Source: CAWDAQ01 sp963800325 (lineage in GTDB: Bacteria; Actinomycetota; Actinomycetes; Actinomycetales; Dermatophilaceae). From it: a DNA stretch of 64,000 nt. The stretch spans positions 310,001-374,000 of the forward strand of contig CAWDAQ010000002.1 in NCBI GenBank assembly GCA_963800325.1, written 5' to 3'. Under the pieces are notes generated by a model. It worked only from the letters and a program-made list of their open reading frames with translations, did not search any database and had not been told where the DNA came from. Positions 24,719 through 33,682 of this stretch are shown here, one piece after another. Position numbers and translations under genes: made by a program. Position 1 is the stretch's first letter; the number at the start of each line of letters is the position of its first letter.

Positions 24719-25573
24719 CTATTCGGGGGGCGGGAAGAGCTCGTACCGCCGCCAGAGTCGCTCGGCCTCGTCGCTCGCGCGGGCGGCCCCGACCTGGTCC
24801 TCGGCGACGAGGCACGCGACGAGCGCCTCGACCACGGTGATGGCGCCGACGAGCGAGGGGAACATGCTCGCTCCCTCGCTCGGCATGAGGATCACCTCGT
24901 CGGCCTGCTGGACCGGCGTCTGGTCGCCGATGAGCACGACCGGGCAGCCGCTCCGGGTGGCGAGGTCGACGGCGTTGAGGATCTCGGTCGGGGTGCGCCA
25001 CAGCTGGAAGACGACGAGACAGTCCCCGGGCCCGAGCAGGCGGACCGCGTTGACCAGGGCGGTGCCCCCGGCCCGGTGGAGGCGGACGTCGTGGCCGAGG
25101 GTCTGGGCGAGGTGGGCCAGCTGCACCCCGGGGGCGGCGAAGCTCCCCGAGCCGAGGACGAGCGTCACGCCGGCGCGCGCGACGAGCCGGGCCGTCCGGG
25201 CGAGCTGCTCCTCGTCGATGAGCTGGGACAGCTCCTGGAGGTTGAGCAGGTCGCGGCGCACGGTCGCCCAGACCGGCCCGTCCGCCGAGGTGACGTGCTC
25301 GCTGAGGATCTCGGAGGCCGAGAGCCCCGACAGGTAGCGCGAGCGCACCTCCGCCCGCAGGGCGGGCCAGCCGCTGAAGCCGAGGAGCTGGGCCGCGCGC
25401 ACCACGGTCGCGACGTTGACGCCGGCGAGGTCGGCGGCCGCGGAGGTGCTCGCGAACGACAGCTCGCGCGGGCTCGTGCCGAGCAGTGCGAGGACCTTCG
25501 CGACGCCCTGCCCGGGCCTGCGCCCGGCGAGCCGGTCCGCGACCCACGCGGGTGCGGTGGGCGGCCCGCTCAC
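24719..25573 (-). CDS. MurR/RpiR-family transcriptional regulator
   Basis: 284 aa. N-terminal RpiR-type helix-turn-helix (residues ~20-85; AADLAGVNVATVVRAAQLLG) and C-terminal SIS domain with VLGSGSFAAPGVQLAHLAQ and VFQLWRTPTEILNAV, which bind phosphosugars in characterised members. No sugar-catabolic genes adjoin it, so its target is unknown. Upstream lies tRNA-Val on the same strand; downstream is the repeat pair. Confidence 0.87.
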   Translation of the reverse strand: MSGPPTAPAWVADRLAGRRPGQGVAKVLALLGTSPRELSFASTSAAADLAGVNVATVVRAAQLLGFSGWPALRAEVRSRYLSGLSASEILSEHVTSADGPVWATVRRDLLNLQELSQLIDEEQLARTARLVARAGVTLVLGSGSFAAPGVQLAHLAQTLGHDVRLHRAGGTALVNAVRLLGPGDCLVVFQLWRTPTEILNAVDLATRSGCPVVLIGDQTPVQQADEVILMPSEGASMFPSLVGAITVVEALVACLVAEDQVGAARASDEAERLWRRYELFPPPE

Positions 25574-25676
25574 GGGCCACCGTCCGCGACGACCACTGCG
25601 GCTCCGGGAGTGCCAACGGGTGCGGGAGTCACGCAGCGAGCATAGGGAGAGGGGGGCGACCGGCGCGGTGAGTCGG

Positions 25677-25750
25677 TGGACGTGAAGGGACTCGAACCCC
25701 TGACCTCTCGCGTGTGAAGCGAGCGCTCTAACCAGCTGAGCTACACGTCC
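25677..25750 (-). tRNA. tRNA-Val (anticodon CAC)
   Basis: Reads GGACGTG...CACGTCC with a perfect 7-bp acceptor stem, D-arm TAGCTCAGCTGGTTAGAGC, anticodon stem CTCGC/GCGAG around loop TTCACAC (anticodon CAC, codon GUG), and T-arm AGGGGTTCGAACCCCT. Discriminator base is A; the 3' CCA is not encoded. No integrase or repeated 3' end suggests an integration site here. Confidence 0.97.
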
Positions 25751-25805
25751 GTGCGGTACGGCTCGCCGAGGATACCCGCAGGCGGCGGGGTCGACGAAAT
25801 CCGGG

Positions 25806-26204
25806 TCACAGGCCGACGGCGGCCATGAGGGAGCGCACCGGCTCGGGCAGGTAGGCCGGGATCCCGGTCAGCCGGAACCACACCCAGAACAGGGCGAGGA
25901 CGGCGGCCAGGACGGCGAGCCCCGCCGCCGCCTTGACCCACGGCGGACGGGGACGGACCCACTCGTGCCACTCGTGGAGGCGCTCCCGGACCCAGTGCAG
26001 CAGCCGGTGGGCGCGGTCGAACTCCGAGGCCCAGATCGCGATCCCGAAGAGGACGATGAACCACCCCGGGCCCGGGAGCGGGACGAGCAGCAGCCCGACC
26101 GCGACGACGAGCAGCCCGAGGAGGAACACCGTGACCCGGTAGGCCGCCCGGGTCGTCGGGTTGCGCCGGAGCGCGTGGCGCCAGGTCCGCGGGTGGGCGC
26201 TCAC
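25806..26204 (-). CDS. PGPGW-domain transmembrane protein (TIGR02611-like)
   Basis: 132 aa. Helices at about 24-42 and 47-60 flank the defining motif VPLPGPGWFIVLFG, with a third helix near residues 90-110. Function unknown; the motif family is widespread in actinobacteria. The GTG start overlaps the pabC stop (GTGA), so it is the last gene of pabB-pabC-this unit, though nothing links it to folate synthesis. Confidence 0.87.
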   Translation of the reverse strand: MSAHPRTWRHALRRNPTTRAAYRVTVFLLGLLVVAVGLLLVPLPGPGWFIVLFGIAIWASEFDRAHRLLHWVRERLHEWHEWVRPRPPWVKAAAGLAVLAAVLALFWVWFRLTGIPAYLPEPVRSLMAAVGL

Positions 26205-27142
26205 GGGTCGGCCTGCTCCGTCGAGCGGCGGGTGAACACCTCCGCGGCGCGCGCGGTCAGCGGACCGGGGGCGGTCAGGCGGCGACCGTCGACGGCGTCC
26301 ACCGGGAGGACGTCCTTCGTGGAGGAGGTGAGGAACACCTCGTCGGCGCGCTCGAGGACCTCCAGCGGCAGCGTCTCCTCGACGACCGGCACCCCCTCCT
26401 CGCGGCACCACTCGAGCACGAGCGCGCGCGTGACCCCGGCGAGGCACCCGGACACGAGCGGCGGCGTGTACAGGGTGCCGTCGAGCGCGACGAAGACGTT
26501 GCTGCCGGTGCCCTCGCAGAGCTCGCCGCGGCTGTTGCCGAAGATCGCCTCGACCGCGCCGGCCTGCTGGGCCCGGGCGAGCGCGACGACGTTCTCGGCG
26601 TACGACGTCGTCTTCAGCCCGGCGACCGCGGACCGCTCGTTGCGCACCCACGGCACGACCGCGAGGCCGCCGGCGGCGGGGGCGGGCGGCTGCGGTCCCG
26701 CGGTGACGATGTAGGTCAGCGGTGACCCGGCGCGGTCGCTGCCGAGCGGTCCCGCCCCGCCCGTCACGGTGTAGCGCAGCCGGCCGAGCGCGATGGGGGG
26801 TCCGGCCGCGAGGACGGCCTCGACACCCTCGGCGATCCGGTCGTGGTCGGCCGCCGGCAGCCCGAGCCCGGCGAGGGTCCGGTCGAGCCGGCGGGCGTGC
26901 CGGGTCGCGGCGAACACCCGCCCGCCGGTGACCTTGCACGTCTCGAAGGCGCCGTCGCCGACGGTCACCCCGTGGTCGAGGGCGGCCACGGCGGGCTCGC
27001 CGGCCCCGACGAGCCGGCCGTCCACCCAGACCCGGACGCCGCCGGTGGCGTCGTCCCCGACCGTCTGCCCGCCGTCGTCCGCGGCCCTGTCCCCGGTGTC
27101 CGTCCCGGTGTTCGTCCCCGGCCGCCGTGTCGCGCTGCTCAC
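26201..27142 (-). CDS. pabC: Aminodeoxychorismate lyase (class IV aminotransferase fold)
   Basis: 313 aa. PabC releases 4-aminobenzoate from aminodeoxychorismate, a PLP enzyme of folate synthesis. Motifs: DHGVTVGDGAFET, the PLP lysine in GLKTTSYAENVVALA, EGTGSNVFV and EVFLTSSTKDVLPV. The N-terminal ~35 residues are Thr/Gly/Asp-rich and disordered. A branched-chain or D-amino-acid transaminase is the alternative for this fold; overlap with pabB (GTGA) decides for PabC. Confidence 0.88.
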   Translation of the reverse strand: MSSATRRPGTNTGTDTGDRAADDGGQTVGDDATGGVRVWVDGRLVGAGEPAVAALDHGVTVGDGAFETCKVTGGRVFAATRHARRLDRTLAGLGLPAADHDRIAEGVEAVLAAGPPIALGRLRYTVTGGAGPLGSDRAGSPLTYIVTAGPQPPAPAAGGLAVVPWVRNERSAVAGLKTTSYAENVVALARAQQAGAVEAIFGNSRGELCEGTGSNVFVALDGTLYTPPLVSGCLAGVTRALVLEWCREEGVPVVEETLPLEVLERADEVFLTSSTKDVLPVDAVDGRRLTAPGPLTARAAEVFTRRSTEQADP

Positions 27143-28218
27143 GAGACCACCCTCCCAGATGCGAGCCCGACGAGCCGCCGCGACTTCAGCTCGGTCTCCT
27201 CCCACTCCAGTGCCGGGTCCGAGCCCCAGGTGATCCCCGCGCCCGCGCCGAAGAGGAGCCGGCGGCGCCCGGCGAGGTCCGTGGCGCCCCAGAACGTGCG
27301 GATCCCGACCGCGAGGACCGCGCGGTCGGCGTCGGCGTCGACCCACCCGACCGCGCCGCAGTACGGCCCGCGCGGGACCGGCTCGAGGTCCCGGATCGTC
27401 GCGAGCGCGCTCGACTTCGGTGCGCCGGACACCGAGCCGGGCGGGAACGTGGCCGCGAGGACCTCCTCCCACCCGGTGCCCGGGCGGAGCCGGCCGGCGA
27501 CGTCGCTGACGAGGTGGTCGAGACCGGGATGGCGCTCGGTGGCGCAGAGCCGCTCGGTGACGACGGTCCCGGGACGGCACACGCGGGCGAGGTCGTTGCG
27601 GACGAGGTCGGTGATCATGACGTTCTCGGCGTGGTCCTTGGCAGGCATGCCGACACCCGGCGGCGCGGTCCCCTTGACCGGGCGGGACAGCACCCGGTCG
27701 CCGTCGCGGACGAGGAAGGCCTCCGGGGAGGCGCAGACGACGTCCAGCCCCGCAGCGGGGACGTGGACGACCGCGGCGTAGGGCGCGGGGTTGCCGGCCG
27801 CGAGCAGGGCGGCGAGATCGGGCAGGTGGGCCTCGTCGTCGAGCGGCCGGGAGAGCACGCGGCAGAGGTTGACCTGGTACACCGTCCCCGCGGCGACCCG
27901 GGACCGGACCTCGGCGACCCCCCGCTCGTACCCGTCCCGGTCCAGGCTCGTGCTCCACTCCCCCGGCGACAGCCTCCACCGGGCGGGATCCTCGTCGGGG
28001 TGGCCGGCCCCAGCCCCGAGGTCGCCCCCGGCGCCTCCACCGCGGTTGCTCACCGGGTCGGCGAGCCGGACGCCGGTGAACGTCCCCTCGAAGGTGACGA
28101 CGACCGCCCAGAAGCCCCGGCGGAGCGCGTCCGGGGAGTCGGTGACCTCGAGGACCCGCCGCCACGCGGTCCGGCCGAACCGTGCGAGGTCCACGGCCGA
28201 TGATCCTACGTGGCCCAC
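27139..28218 (-). CDS. pabB: Aminodeoxychorismate synthase component I
   Basis: 359 aa. Chorismate-utilising enzyme converting chorismate plus ammonia to aminodeoxychorismate. Recognised from VYQVNLCRVLSRPL, SRPVKGTAPPG, MITDLVRNDLARV, and FPPGSVSGAPKSSALATI through the GAGAGITWGSDP block. It is shorter than full PabB/TrpE because it starts late in the N-terminal domain. A GTG at 28218 gives this length; a GTG at 28194 (VDLARFG) is an equally possible start. No glutaminase subunit is adjacent. Confidence 0.88.
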   Translation of the reverse strand: MGHVGSSAVDLARFGRTAWRRVLEVTDSPDALRRGFWAVVVTFEGTFTGVRLADPVSNRGGGAGGDLGAGAGHPDEDPARWRLSPGEWSTSLDRDGYERGVAEVRSRVAAGTVYQVNLCRVLSRPLDDEAHLPDLAALLAAGNPAPYAAVVHVPAAGLDVVCASPEAFLVRDGDRVLSRPVKGTAPPGVGMPAKDHAENVMITDLVRNDLARVCRPGTVVTERLCATERHPGLDHLVSDVAGRLRPGTGWEEVLAATFPPGSVSGAPKSSALATIRDLEPVPRGPYCGAVGWVDADADRAVLAVGIRTFWGATDLAGRRRLLFGAGAGITWGSDPALEWEETELKSRRLVGLASGRVVS

Positions 28219-28291
28219 CCGCCCCGTGGGGAGGGCCGGTGACGGTCGGCGGGCACGGCCCGGGCCGGGGGCCTTGGCGGGGACCCCGCGG

Positions 28292-28305
28292 GGGACCTTC
28301 TCCCC
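28292..28305. promoter_or_regulatory. DosR-like palindrome upstream of the 322-aa stress protein
   Basis: GGGACCTTCTCCCC, with one extra G before it making GGGGA...TCCCC symmetric. One mismatch to the local consensus GGGACCTNNGNCCC. Ends 78 bases before the ATG at 28383, which also has a GGAGG ribosome-binding site. Confidence 0.6.
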
Positions 28306-28382
28306 TACCTGCGGTTTCGGGCGCGGTGGACGCTGGCAGTCGGGTGGCGGGGGCCGCCACCACTGGCGCGGAGGTGAGGGCC

Positions 28383-29351
28383 ATGAGCACCATGGACAGC
28401 GAGCGTCCCATCGTCGTCGGGGTCGACGGGTCGCCCTCGAGCGAGTACGCCCTCGACTGGGCGGTGACGGACGCGCGGCGACGGAGCCTGCCGCTGCGCC
28501 TCGTGCACGCGCGCGGCATCCCCTTCGGCGACCCCCGCTTCCTCGCCGCGTACACCGACCCCGAGCCGGGGCTCAGCGGCATCGCCCGGGCCGCGGTCGA
28601 GCGGGTGCACAGCATGGCCCCCGACCTCGAGGTCACCGCGGAGTCGCCGCGGACCACGCCCGCCCGGGCGCTGCTCGCCGACTCGCACTCCGCGGACTGC
28701 GTCGTCCTCGGCGTCCGCGGACACCGGATCCTGCCGGCGGCCCTGCTGGGGTCGACGAGCACCCAGGTCAGCACGCACGCCCGCTGCCCCGTCGTCGTCG
28801 TCCGCGGCCCCGTCAGGGAGCCCGCCGCCACCCCGCAGGTGGTCGTCGGGATCGACGGGTCGGCCGCGTCGGCGGACGCGGTGGAGTTCGCGTTCGAGGA
28901 GGCCGCGGCGTACGGGGCGCTGCTGACCGCCCTGCACGCGTCGTGGTTCGTCGTCCAGGACGGGACCTACTCCTCCGAGAGCGCATCGACGCTGCGGGCG
29001 GCGGTACGCGAGCGGGAGCGGGAGCTGGCGAGCGCGTCCCTGACGCGGTCGCGCGAACGGCACCCGGAGGTGGAGGTGCGCGAGGTCGTCATCAGCGCCC
29101 ACCCGGTCGAGGCGCTCTCGTCGGCGTCCGAGGGGGCCGACCTCGTCGTCCTCGGCAGCCGGGGCCGGGGCGGGTTCACGGGGCTGCTGCTGGGGTCGGT
29201 CGGGCAGGGCCTGCTGCACTCCTCCCGCTCCCCCGTCGCCATCGTCCACCCGCGGGTCCGCGGCGCCGACGAGAGCCACCACCAGGCCAGGCCCGAGGCG
29301 CGCGAGGCGCCCGAGGCCCGCGCCTCCGCGGGGCCGGTGCCCACCGCCTGA
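28383..29351 (+). CDS. Tandem universal stress protein (two UspA domains)
   Basis: 322 aa. Two UspA domains in tandem: residues ~9-140 (IVVGVDGSPSSEYALDWAV ... VVLGVRGHRILPAALLGS) and ~147-285 (VVVGIDGSAASADAVEFAF ... VVLGSRGRGGFTGLLLGSV). The G-2x-G-9x-G(S/T) ATP-binding loop is intact in the second domain and nearly so in the first. Such proteins are prominent in mycobacterial dormancy regulons. Upstream is a GGAGG ribosome-binding site and a DosR-like palindrome. The 3' end carries a 12-bp tandem array that includes the stop codon. Confidence 0.92.
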   Translation: MSTMDSERPIVVGVDGSPSSEYALDWAVTDARRRSLPLRLVHARGIPFGDPRFLAAYTDPEPGLSGIARAAVERVHSMAPDLEVTAESPRTTPARALLADSHSADCVVLGVRGHRILPAALLGSTSTQVSTHARCPVVVVRGPVREPAATPQVVVGIDGSAASADAVEFAFEEAAAYGALLTALHASWFVVQDGTYSSESASTLRAAVRERERELASASLTRSRERHPEVEVREVVISAHPVEALSSASEGADLVVLGSRGRGGFTGLLLGSVGQGLLHSSRSPVAIVHPRVRGADESHHQARPEAREAPEARASAGPVPTA

Positions 29352-29386
29352 CCCACCGCCCGACCCACCACCCGACCCACCGCCTG
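29339..29386. repeat. 12-bp tandem array across the end of the 322-aa stress protein gene
   Basis: Four units close to ACCCACCGCCTG starting inside the last codons and running past the TGA. Each copy would supply an in-frame or near-frame stop, so array length hardly affects the protein. Confidence 0.8.
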
Positions 29387-29432
29387 ACCCGCTGGGTCAC
29401 CGCCTGGCGAGTACGGCGCGAGTACGGCGGGT

Positions 29433-29475
29433 GCGTCCGCACGGGTGGTCGCTCCGGCGCCGACCCTGCGGACGC
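29433..29475. repeat. 43-bp intergenic palindrome, copy D
   Basis: Arms GCGTCCGCA and TGCGGACGC intact; inner part is the reverse complement of copies B/C, so it lies in the opposite orientation. First of a second 61-bp-period pair, in the gap between two convergent stress-protein genes. Confidence 0.88.
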
Positions 29476-29493
29476 TGCGCGTGGACAGCCGGT

Positions 29494-29536
29494 GCGTCCG
29501 CACGGGTGGTCGCCCCGGCGCCGACCCTGCGGACGC
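29494..29536. repeat. 43-bp intergenic palindrome, copy E
   Basis: Differs from copy D at one inner base (GTCGCCCCGG against GTCGCTCCGG). Starts exactly 61 bases after copy D with an 18-base spacer, as in the B/C pair. Confidence 0.88.
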
Positions 29537-29569
29537 TGCGCGGCTACGGCTGATACGGGTGGGTGGCGC

Positions 29570-30613
29570 TCAGAGGTGGGCGGCCGCGTCGGAGGTGGCC
29601 GCGGGACGGGTCGCCCGGTGTGCGGCCACGGGCAGCCGCGGCACGCGGGCCCGTCCCGGAGGGACGACCATGACGTCGCACGGGAGCTCGTGGACGACCC
29701 GGCGCGCCACGGACTCCTCGACGAGCCCGGCGAGGCGTCCTTGCCCCCGGGTCCCGACGACGAGCAGGTCGTGGTGGCGGGTCTCGGCGACGAGGGCCGT
29801 GGCCGCGTCCCCGCGGGTCACCACGACCCGGGCCGGCACCCCGGCGCTCTCGGGAACGCTGCGCACCGTCTCCCACGTCTGCTCCCAGCCGAGTCGGGAG
29901 GCGTGGTCGCGGGGCCCCCGGGGCTCCCCGGTCCCGGTGGCGACGTGGACGACGACGAGCCCGCACCGGTGGAGCACCGCCTCCCGCGCCGCGAGGGCGA
30001 CGAGCCCCTGGTCCTCGGTGCCGCCGCGGACCGCGACGACGACGCCGGGCGGACGCCCGGGCGGGGTCTCCGGCCGGCGCTCGAGCCGGGGCACGAGGAC
30101 CGGGCACGCGAGCGCGCGGCCGAGCTCTGCGCTCGTCGAGCCCATCGCGAACGCGATCTGGCCGTGCCCTCCGTGACCCCCGACGACGAGGAGGTCCGCG
30201 GCGTCGACGAGGTCGCCGAGGTCCCGCTGCTGCGCCCCGGAGGTGACCACGACCCGGGTCGGGACCTCGGGGTCGGTCCAGTGGGCTCGTTGCTGCGCGG
30301 CGACCGCGGTCGACATCGCCGACTGCAGCGCCTCGGCCTCGGCGTCGGCGACCCGGCCCAACGGCCCGGCCCACGCGCTCTCGACGTCGGCGACGGCGAG
30401 GAGCACGAGCTCGCTGCCGCGCACCGACGCCTCGGTCGCCGCGGCCTCGACGGCGACGAGGCTCTCCCACGAGCCGTCGCACCCGACGACCACGGTCCCG
30501 CGGGACTCCGCCCCCGACGGGGCGGACGCCGCGTGCGTGTCCGAGGACGGGTCCGGGGTGGGCTCCGGTCCGCCGGCAGACCCCTCCGGGCGGGTGCTGG
30601 GTTCCGGGGTCAT
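29570..30613 (-). CDS. Tandem universal stress protein (two UspA domains)
   Basis: 347 aa. A ~38-residue Pro/Ser/Glu-rich N-terminus precedes two UspA domains: TVVVGCDGSWESLVAVEAA to VVGGHGGHGQIAFAMGS, and VVVAVRGGTEDQGLVALAA to VVGTRGQGRLAGLVEES. The first carries the nucleotide-loop glycines (GGHGGHG). Start ATG has a GGAGG site 8 bases upstream. A DosR-like palindrome lies 95 bases before the start. Divergent from ppdK. Confidence 0.9.
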   Translation of the reverse strand: MTPEPSTRPEGSAGGPEPTPDPSSDTHAASAPSGAESRGTVVVGCDGSWESLVAVEAAATEASVRGSELVLLAVADVESAWAGPLGRVADAEAEALQSAMSTAVAAQQRAHWTDPEVPTRVVVTSGAQQRDLGDLVDAADLLVVGGHGGHGQIAFAMGSTSAELGRALACPVLVPRLERRPETPPGRPPGVVVAVRGGTEDQGLVALAAREAVLHRCGLVVVHVATGTGEPRGPRDHASRLGWEQTWETVRSVPESAGVPARVVVTRGDAATALVAETRHHDLLVVGTRGQGRLAGLVEESVARRVVHELPCDVMVVPPGRARVPRLPVAAHRATRPAATSDAAAHL

Positions 30614-30707
30614 CGACGCCACCTCCTGCTCGGCCGTCCCCGGCCACGGCCTGCCTGCCGTGCCGTCGGGCCGTTCCCACGCTCTCGCCGGGTGCCGACG
30701 AGGGACA

Positions 30708-30721
30708 GGGCAGTAGGTCCC
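30708..30721. promoter_or_regulatory. DosR-like palindrome upstream of the 347-aa stress protein
   Basis: Minus strand GGGACCTACTGCCC; left half exact, right half off by one step. Ends 95 bases before the start codon at 30613. An additional GGGAC half-site lies at 30702-30706 on the plus strand. Confidence 0.55.
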
Positions 30722-30783
30722 GGCAGGAGGCGCAGGACACCAGCGGCGACAGCCTCGGGGGCGGCGCGGCACGGCGCCGACCC

Positions 30784-30797
30784 GGGCCATTGGGCCC
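30784..30797. promoter_or_regulatory. DosR-like palindrome upstream of ppdK
   Basis: GGGCCATTGGGCCC, GGGCC/GGCCC arms, last base exactly 36 bases before the ppdK ATG (centre at -42.5 from the start codon). The sequence between is without a ribosome-binding site, suggesting a leaderless message. Confidence 0.75.
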
Positions 30798-30832
30798 TTG
30801 GCCGCCCTCGGACGTGCACCGACGATGACGCC

Positions 30833-33682
30833 ATGACCAGCGTGACAGGAACGACCGACACCACCACCCCGTCCACCCCGACCGCTCCCCTCGTCCTGGC
30901 GTTCGCGGACGGCGACCGCGGCATGGCGGACCTGCTCGGGGGCAAGGGCGCGAACCTCGCGGAGATGACCCGCCTCGGGCTGCCCGTGCCGGCCGGGTTC
31001 GTCATCACCACCGAGGCCTGCCGGGCCTACCTGACCACCGGTGGCATGCCCCCGGGCCTCGACGAGCAGGTCCAGCAGATGCTCACCCGTCTGGAGGACA
31101 GCAGCGGTCGACGCCTCGGGGACCCCGCCGACCCGCTGCTGGTCTCGGTGCGCTCCGGGGCCCGGTTCTCCATGCCGGGGATGATGGAGACCGTCCTCGA
31201 CGTCGGTCTCACCGACGCCTCCGTCGAGGGACTCGCCCGCCGGGGGGGCCTGCGGTTCGCCTGGGACTGCTACCGCCGCCTCGTCCAGATGTACGGCCGC
31301 ACCGTCCTCGGCGTCGACGGCGCCCTCTTCGAGGACCGGCTGGCCCGGGAGCGCGCCGACGCCGGCGTCGGCGACGACACCCGGCTCGGGACCGACTCGC
31401 TGCGTGCGCTCGTCGCCGACTACCGGGCGATCCTGCGCCGGGAGACCGGGGAGGACCTGCCGCAGGACCCCCGCGTGCAGCTGGATCGCGCGGTGCGGGC
31501 CGTGTTCGCGTCGTGGAACGGCACCCGCGCCCGCCTCTACCGCCGCCACGAGGGCATCCCGGACGAGCTCGGCACCGCGGTCAACGTCGTCGAGATGGTG
31601 TACGGGAACACCGGCGCGCACTCGGGCAGCGGCGTCTGCTTCACCCGGGACCCGGCCACCGGGGCGCCCGGGATCTACGGGGACTACCTGCGCAACGCCC
31701 AGGGAGAGGACGTCGTCGCCGGGGGCCGGGTCACCGTGCCGGTCTCCGAGCTGGCCCGGCTCGAGCCCCGCGCCCACGACGAGCTGGTCGGCCACCTCGC
31801 GACCCTCGAACGGCACTACCGGGACCTCTGCGACGTCGAGTTCACCGTCGAGGACGGCCGGCTGTGGATCCTGCAGACCCGGGTCGGCAAGCGCAGCCCC
31901 GCGGCGGCGTTCACGATCGCGGCCGCGCTCGTCGCCGAGGGGGTCATCGACCTCGACGAGGCGCTGCTGCGGGTGACCCCGGAGCAGCTCGACGCCCTCC
32001 TCCACGGCGGGTTCGCGGACGAGTCCGGCCACGACGTCATCGCCACCGGGCTCGCCGCGAGCCCGGGCGCGGCCGTCGGTGAGGTCGTGTTCGACCCCGC
32101 CACGGCGGTCCGGCGCGCCCGGGAGGGCGCCGCGGTGGTCCTCGTCCGGGAGGAGACGAGCCCGGACGACTTCGACGGGATGCTCGCGGCGGTCGCCGTC
32201 GTCACCGCCCGCGGCGGGCTCACCTCGCACGCCGCGGTCGTCGCCCGCGGCCTGGGGCGCACGTGCGTCACGGGCGTCGAGTCCCTCGAGGTCGACCCCG
32301 CCCGCCACGAGGCCCGGCGCGAGGACGGCCTCGTCATCCGGGAGGGCGACGTGGTCTCGGTGGACGGGACCGGCGGCCGGGTGCTCGCCGGCGCCGTCCC
32401 GGTCCGCCCGAGCCCGCTGTGGTCGGCCCTGACCGGGGACGCAGGGACCACCGGGGACACCGAGGACACCGGGGAGACGGCGGGCACGACGGCGAGCGGG
32501 GCGAGGACCGCGGAGCCGGTCGTCGCGGCGGCGACCGCGCTCCTGCGGCACGCCGACACCCGGGCCCGGCTCGGGGTCCGGGCGAACGCCGAGACCGTCC
32601 ACGACGCCCGCACCGCGAGGCGGCTCGGTGCGCGGGGCATCGGGCTGTGCCGAACGGAGCACATGCTCCTCGGCGCCCGGCGCGAGCTCGTCGAGCGCGT
32701 CGTGCTCGACGAGGACCGCGAGGACGCGGTCGCCGAGATCGAGCGGCTCACCCGCGCCGACCTCACCGACGTCCTCGCCGAGATGGACGGCCTGCCGGTC
32801 GTGGTCCGACTGCTCGACCCACCGCTGCACGAGTTCCTGCCCGACCTCGTCGAGCTCTCGGTCGAGGCGGCGCTGGCCGAGCGGGACGGCCACCTCGACG
32901 CGAGGCTGCACCACCGGCTCGAGGCGGTGCGCCACTGGCACGAGGCGAACCCCATGCTCGGGCTGCGGGGGGTGCGCCTGCTCACCGTCGTCCCCACCCT
33001 CCTGCAGGCCCAGGTCCGGGCCGTCGTCGACGCCGCCCTCGACCTGCGCGAGCGGGGGCTGGACCCACGCCCGGAGGTGATGGTGCCGCTCGTCGCGACC
33101 CGCAGCGAGCTCGCCGACGCCCGGGAGCACGTCCTCGGCGCCGCCCGCGAGGCACTGCGCCGCCGGGACGTCGACCCCGACGCGGTCGCGCCCGGGGCGC
33201 TCGGTGCCGCCGGGGCGCCGACCCTGCCGCCGATCGGGGTCATGGTCGAGCTCCCCCGCGCCGCGCTCACGGCGGACGAGCTCGCGACCTGCGCGGACTT
33301 CTTCTCGTTCGGCACGAACGACCTCACGCAGACCACGTGGGGGGTGTCACGGGACGACGCCGAGACCGGGTTCCTCGACCGGTACCGCACGGACGGGCTC
33401 ATCGACCGGGACCCGTTCGTCACGATCGACGTCGACGGGGTCGGCGAGCTCGTCCAGATCGCCGTCGAGCGTGGCCGCGCCGCCCGTCCCGGCCTCGAGC
33501 TCGGGGTGTGCGGCGAGCAGGGCGGCGACCCGACGTCGATCCGCTTCTTCGACGGCCTCGGGCTCGACTACGTCTCGTGCTCCCCGCCGAGGGTGCCGGT
33601 GGCCCGCCTCGAGGCCGGCCGGTCGGCGGTGGTCCGCGACCTCGACGGTTCCCGGGTGACCGCTACGGTGGACACCCGATGA
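30833..33682 (+). CDS. ppdK: Pyruvate, phosphate dikinase
   Basis: 949 aa. Interconverts pyruvate + ATP + Pi with PEP + AMP + PPi. Order of domains: ATP-grasp N-terminus (LGGKGANLAEMTRLGLPVPAG near residue 37; RSGARFSMPGMMETVLDVG), swivelling phosphohistidine domain (ARGGLTSHAAVVARGLG, catalytic His), and C-terminal PEP/pyruvate TIM barrel (FFSFGTNDLTQTTWG, CGEQGGDPTSI, DYVSCSPPRVPVARL). In the last block GEQGGDP replaces the usual GEHGGDP. A Thr/Gly/Glu linker of ~35 residues lengthens the protein. Overlaps the CoA-transferase gene (ATGA). No ribosome-binding site; see the site 36 bases upstream. Confidence 0.95.
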   Translation: MTSVTGTTDTTTPSTPTAPLVLAFADGDRGMADLLGGKGANLAEMTRLGLPVPAGFVITTEACRAYLTTGGMPPGLDEQVQQMLTRLEDSSGRRLGDPADPLLVSVRSGARFSMPGMMETVLDVGLTDASVEGLARRGGLRFAWDCYRRLVQMYGRTVLGVDGALFEDRLARERADAGVGDDTRLGTDSLRALVADYRAILRRETGEDLPQDPRVQLDRAVRAVFASWNGTRARLYRRHEGIPDELGTAVNVVEMVYGNTGAHSGSGVCFTRDPATGAPGIYGDYLRNAQGEDVVAGGRVTVPVSELARLEPRAHDELVGHLATLERHYRDLCDVEFTVEDGRLWILQTRVGKRSPAAAFTIAAALVAEGVIDLDEALLRVTPEQLDALLHGGFADESGHDVIATGLAASPGAAVGEVVFDPATAVRRAREGAAVVLVREETSPDDFDGMLAAVAVVTARGGLTSHAAVVARGLGRTCVTGVESLEVDPARHEARREDGLVIREGDVVSVDGTGGRVLAGAVPVRPSPLWSALTGDAGTTGDTEDTGETAGTTASGARTAEPVVAAATALLRHADTRARLGVRANAETVHDARTARRLGARGIGLCRTEHMLLGARRELVERVVLDEDREDAVAEIERLTRADLTDVLAEMDGLPVVVRLLDPPLHEFLPDLVELSVEAALAERDGHLDARLHHRLEAVRHWHEANPMLGLRGVRLLTVVPTLLQAQVRAVVDAALDLRERGLDPRPEVMVPLVATRSELADAREHVLGAAREALRRRDVDPDAVAPGALGAAGAPTLPPIGVMVELPRAALTADELATCADFFSFGTNDLTQTTWGVSRDDAETGFLDRYRTDGLIDRDPFVTIDVDGVGELVQIAVERGRAARPGLELGVCGEQGGDPTSIRFFDGLGLDYVSCSPPRVPVARLEAGRSAVVRDLDGSRVTATVDTR

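Noticed and set aside
25677..25750. tRNA-Val as an integration site for a mobile element.
   Set aside because: No integrase, no repeat of the tRNA 3' end and no foreign composition on either side.
24598..29536. The paired 43-bp repeats as a CRISPR array.
   Set aside because: Only two copies per locus, no variable spacers of equal length beyond the pair, palindromic over the full unit, and no cas genes.
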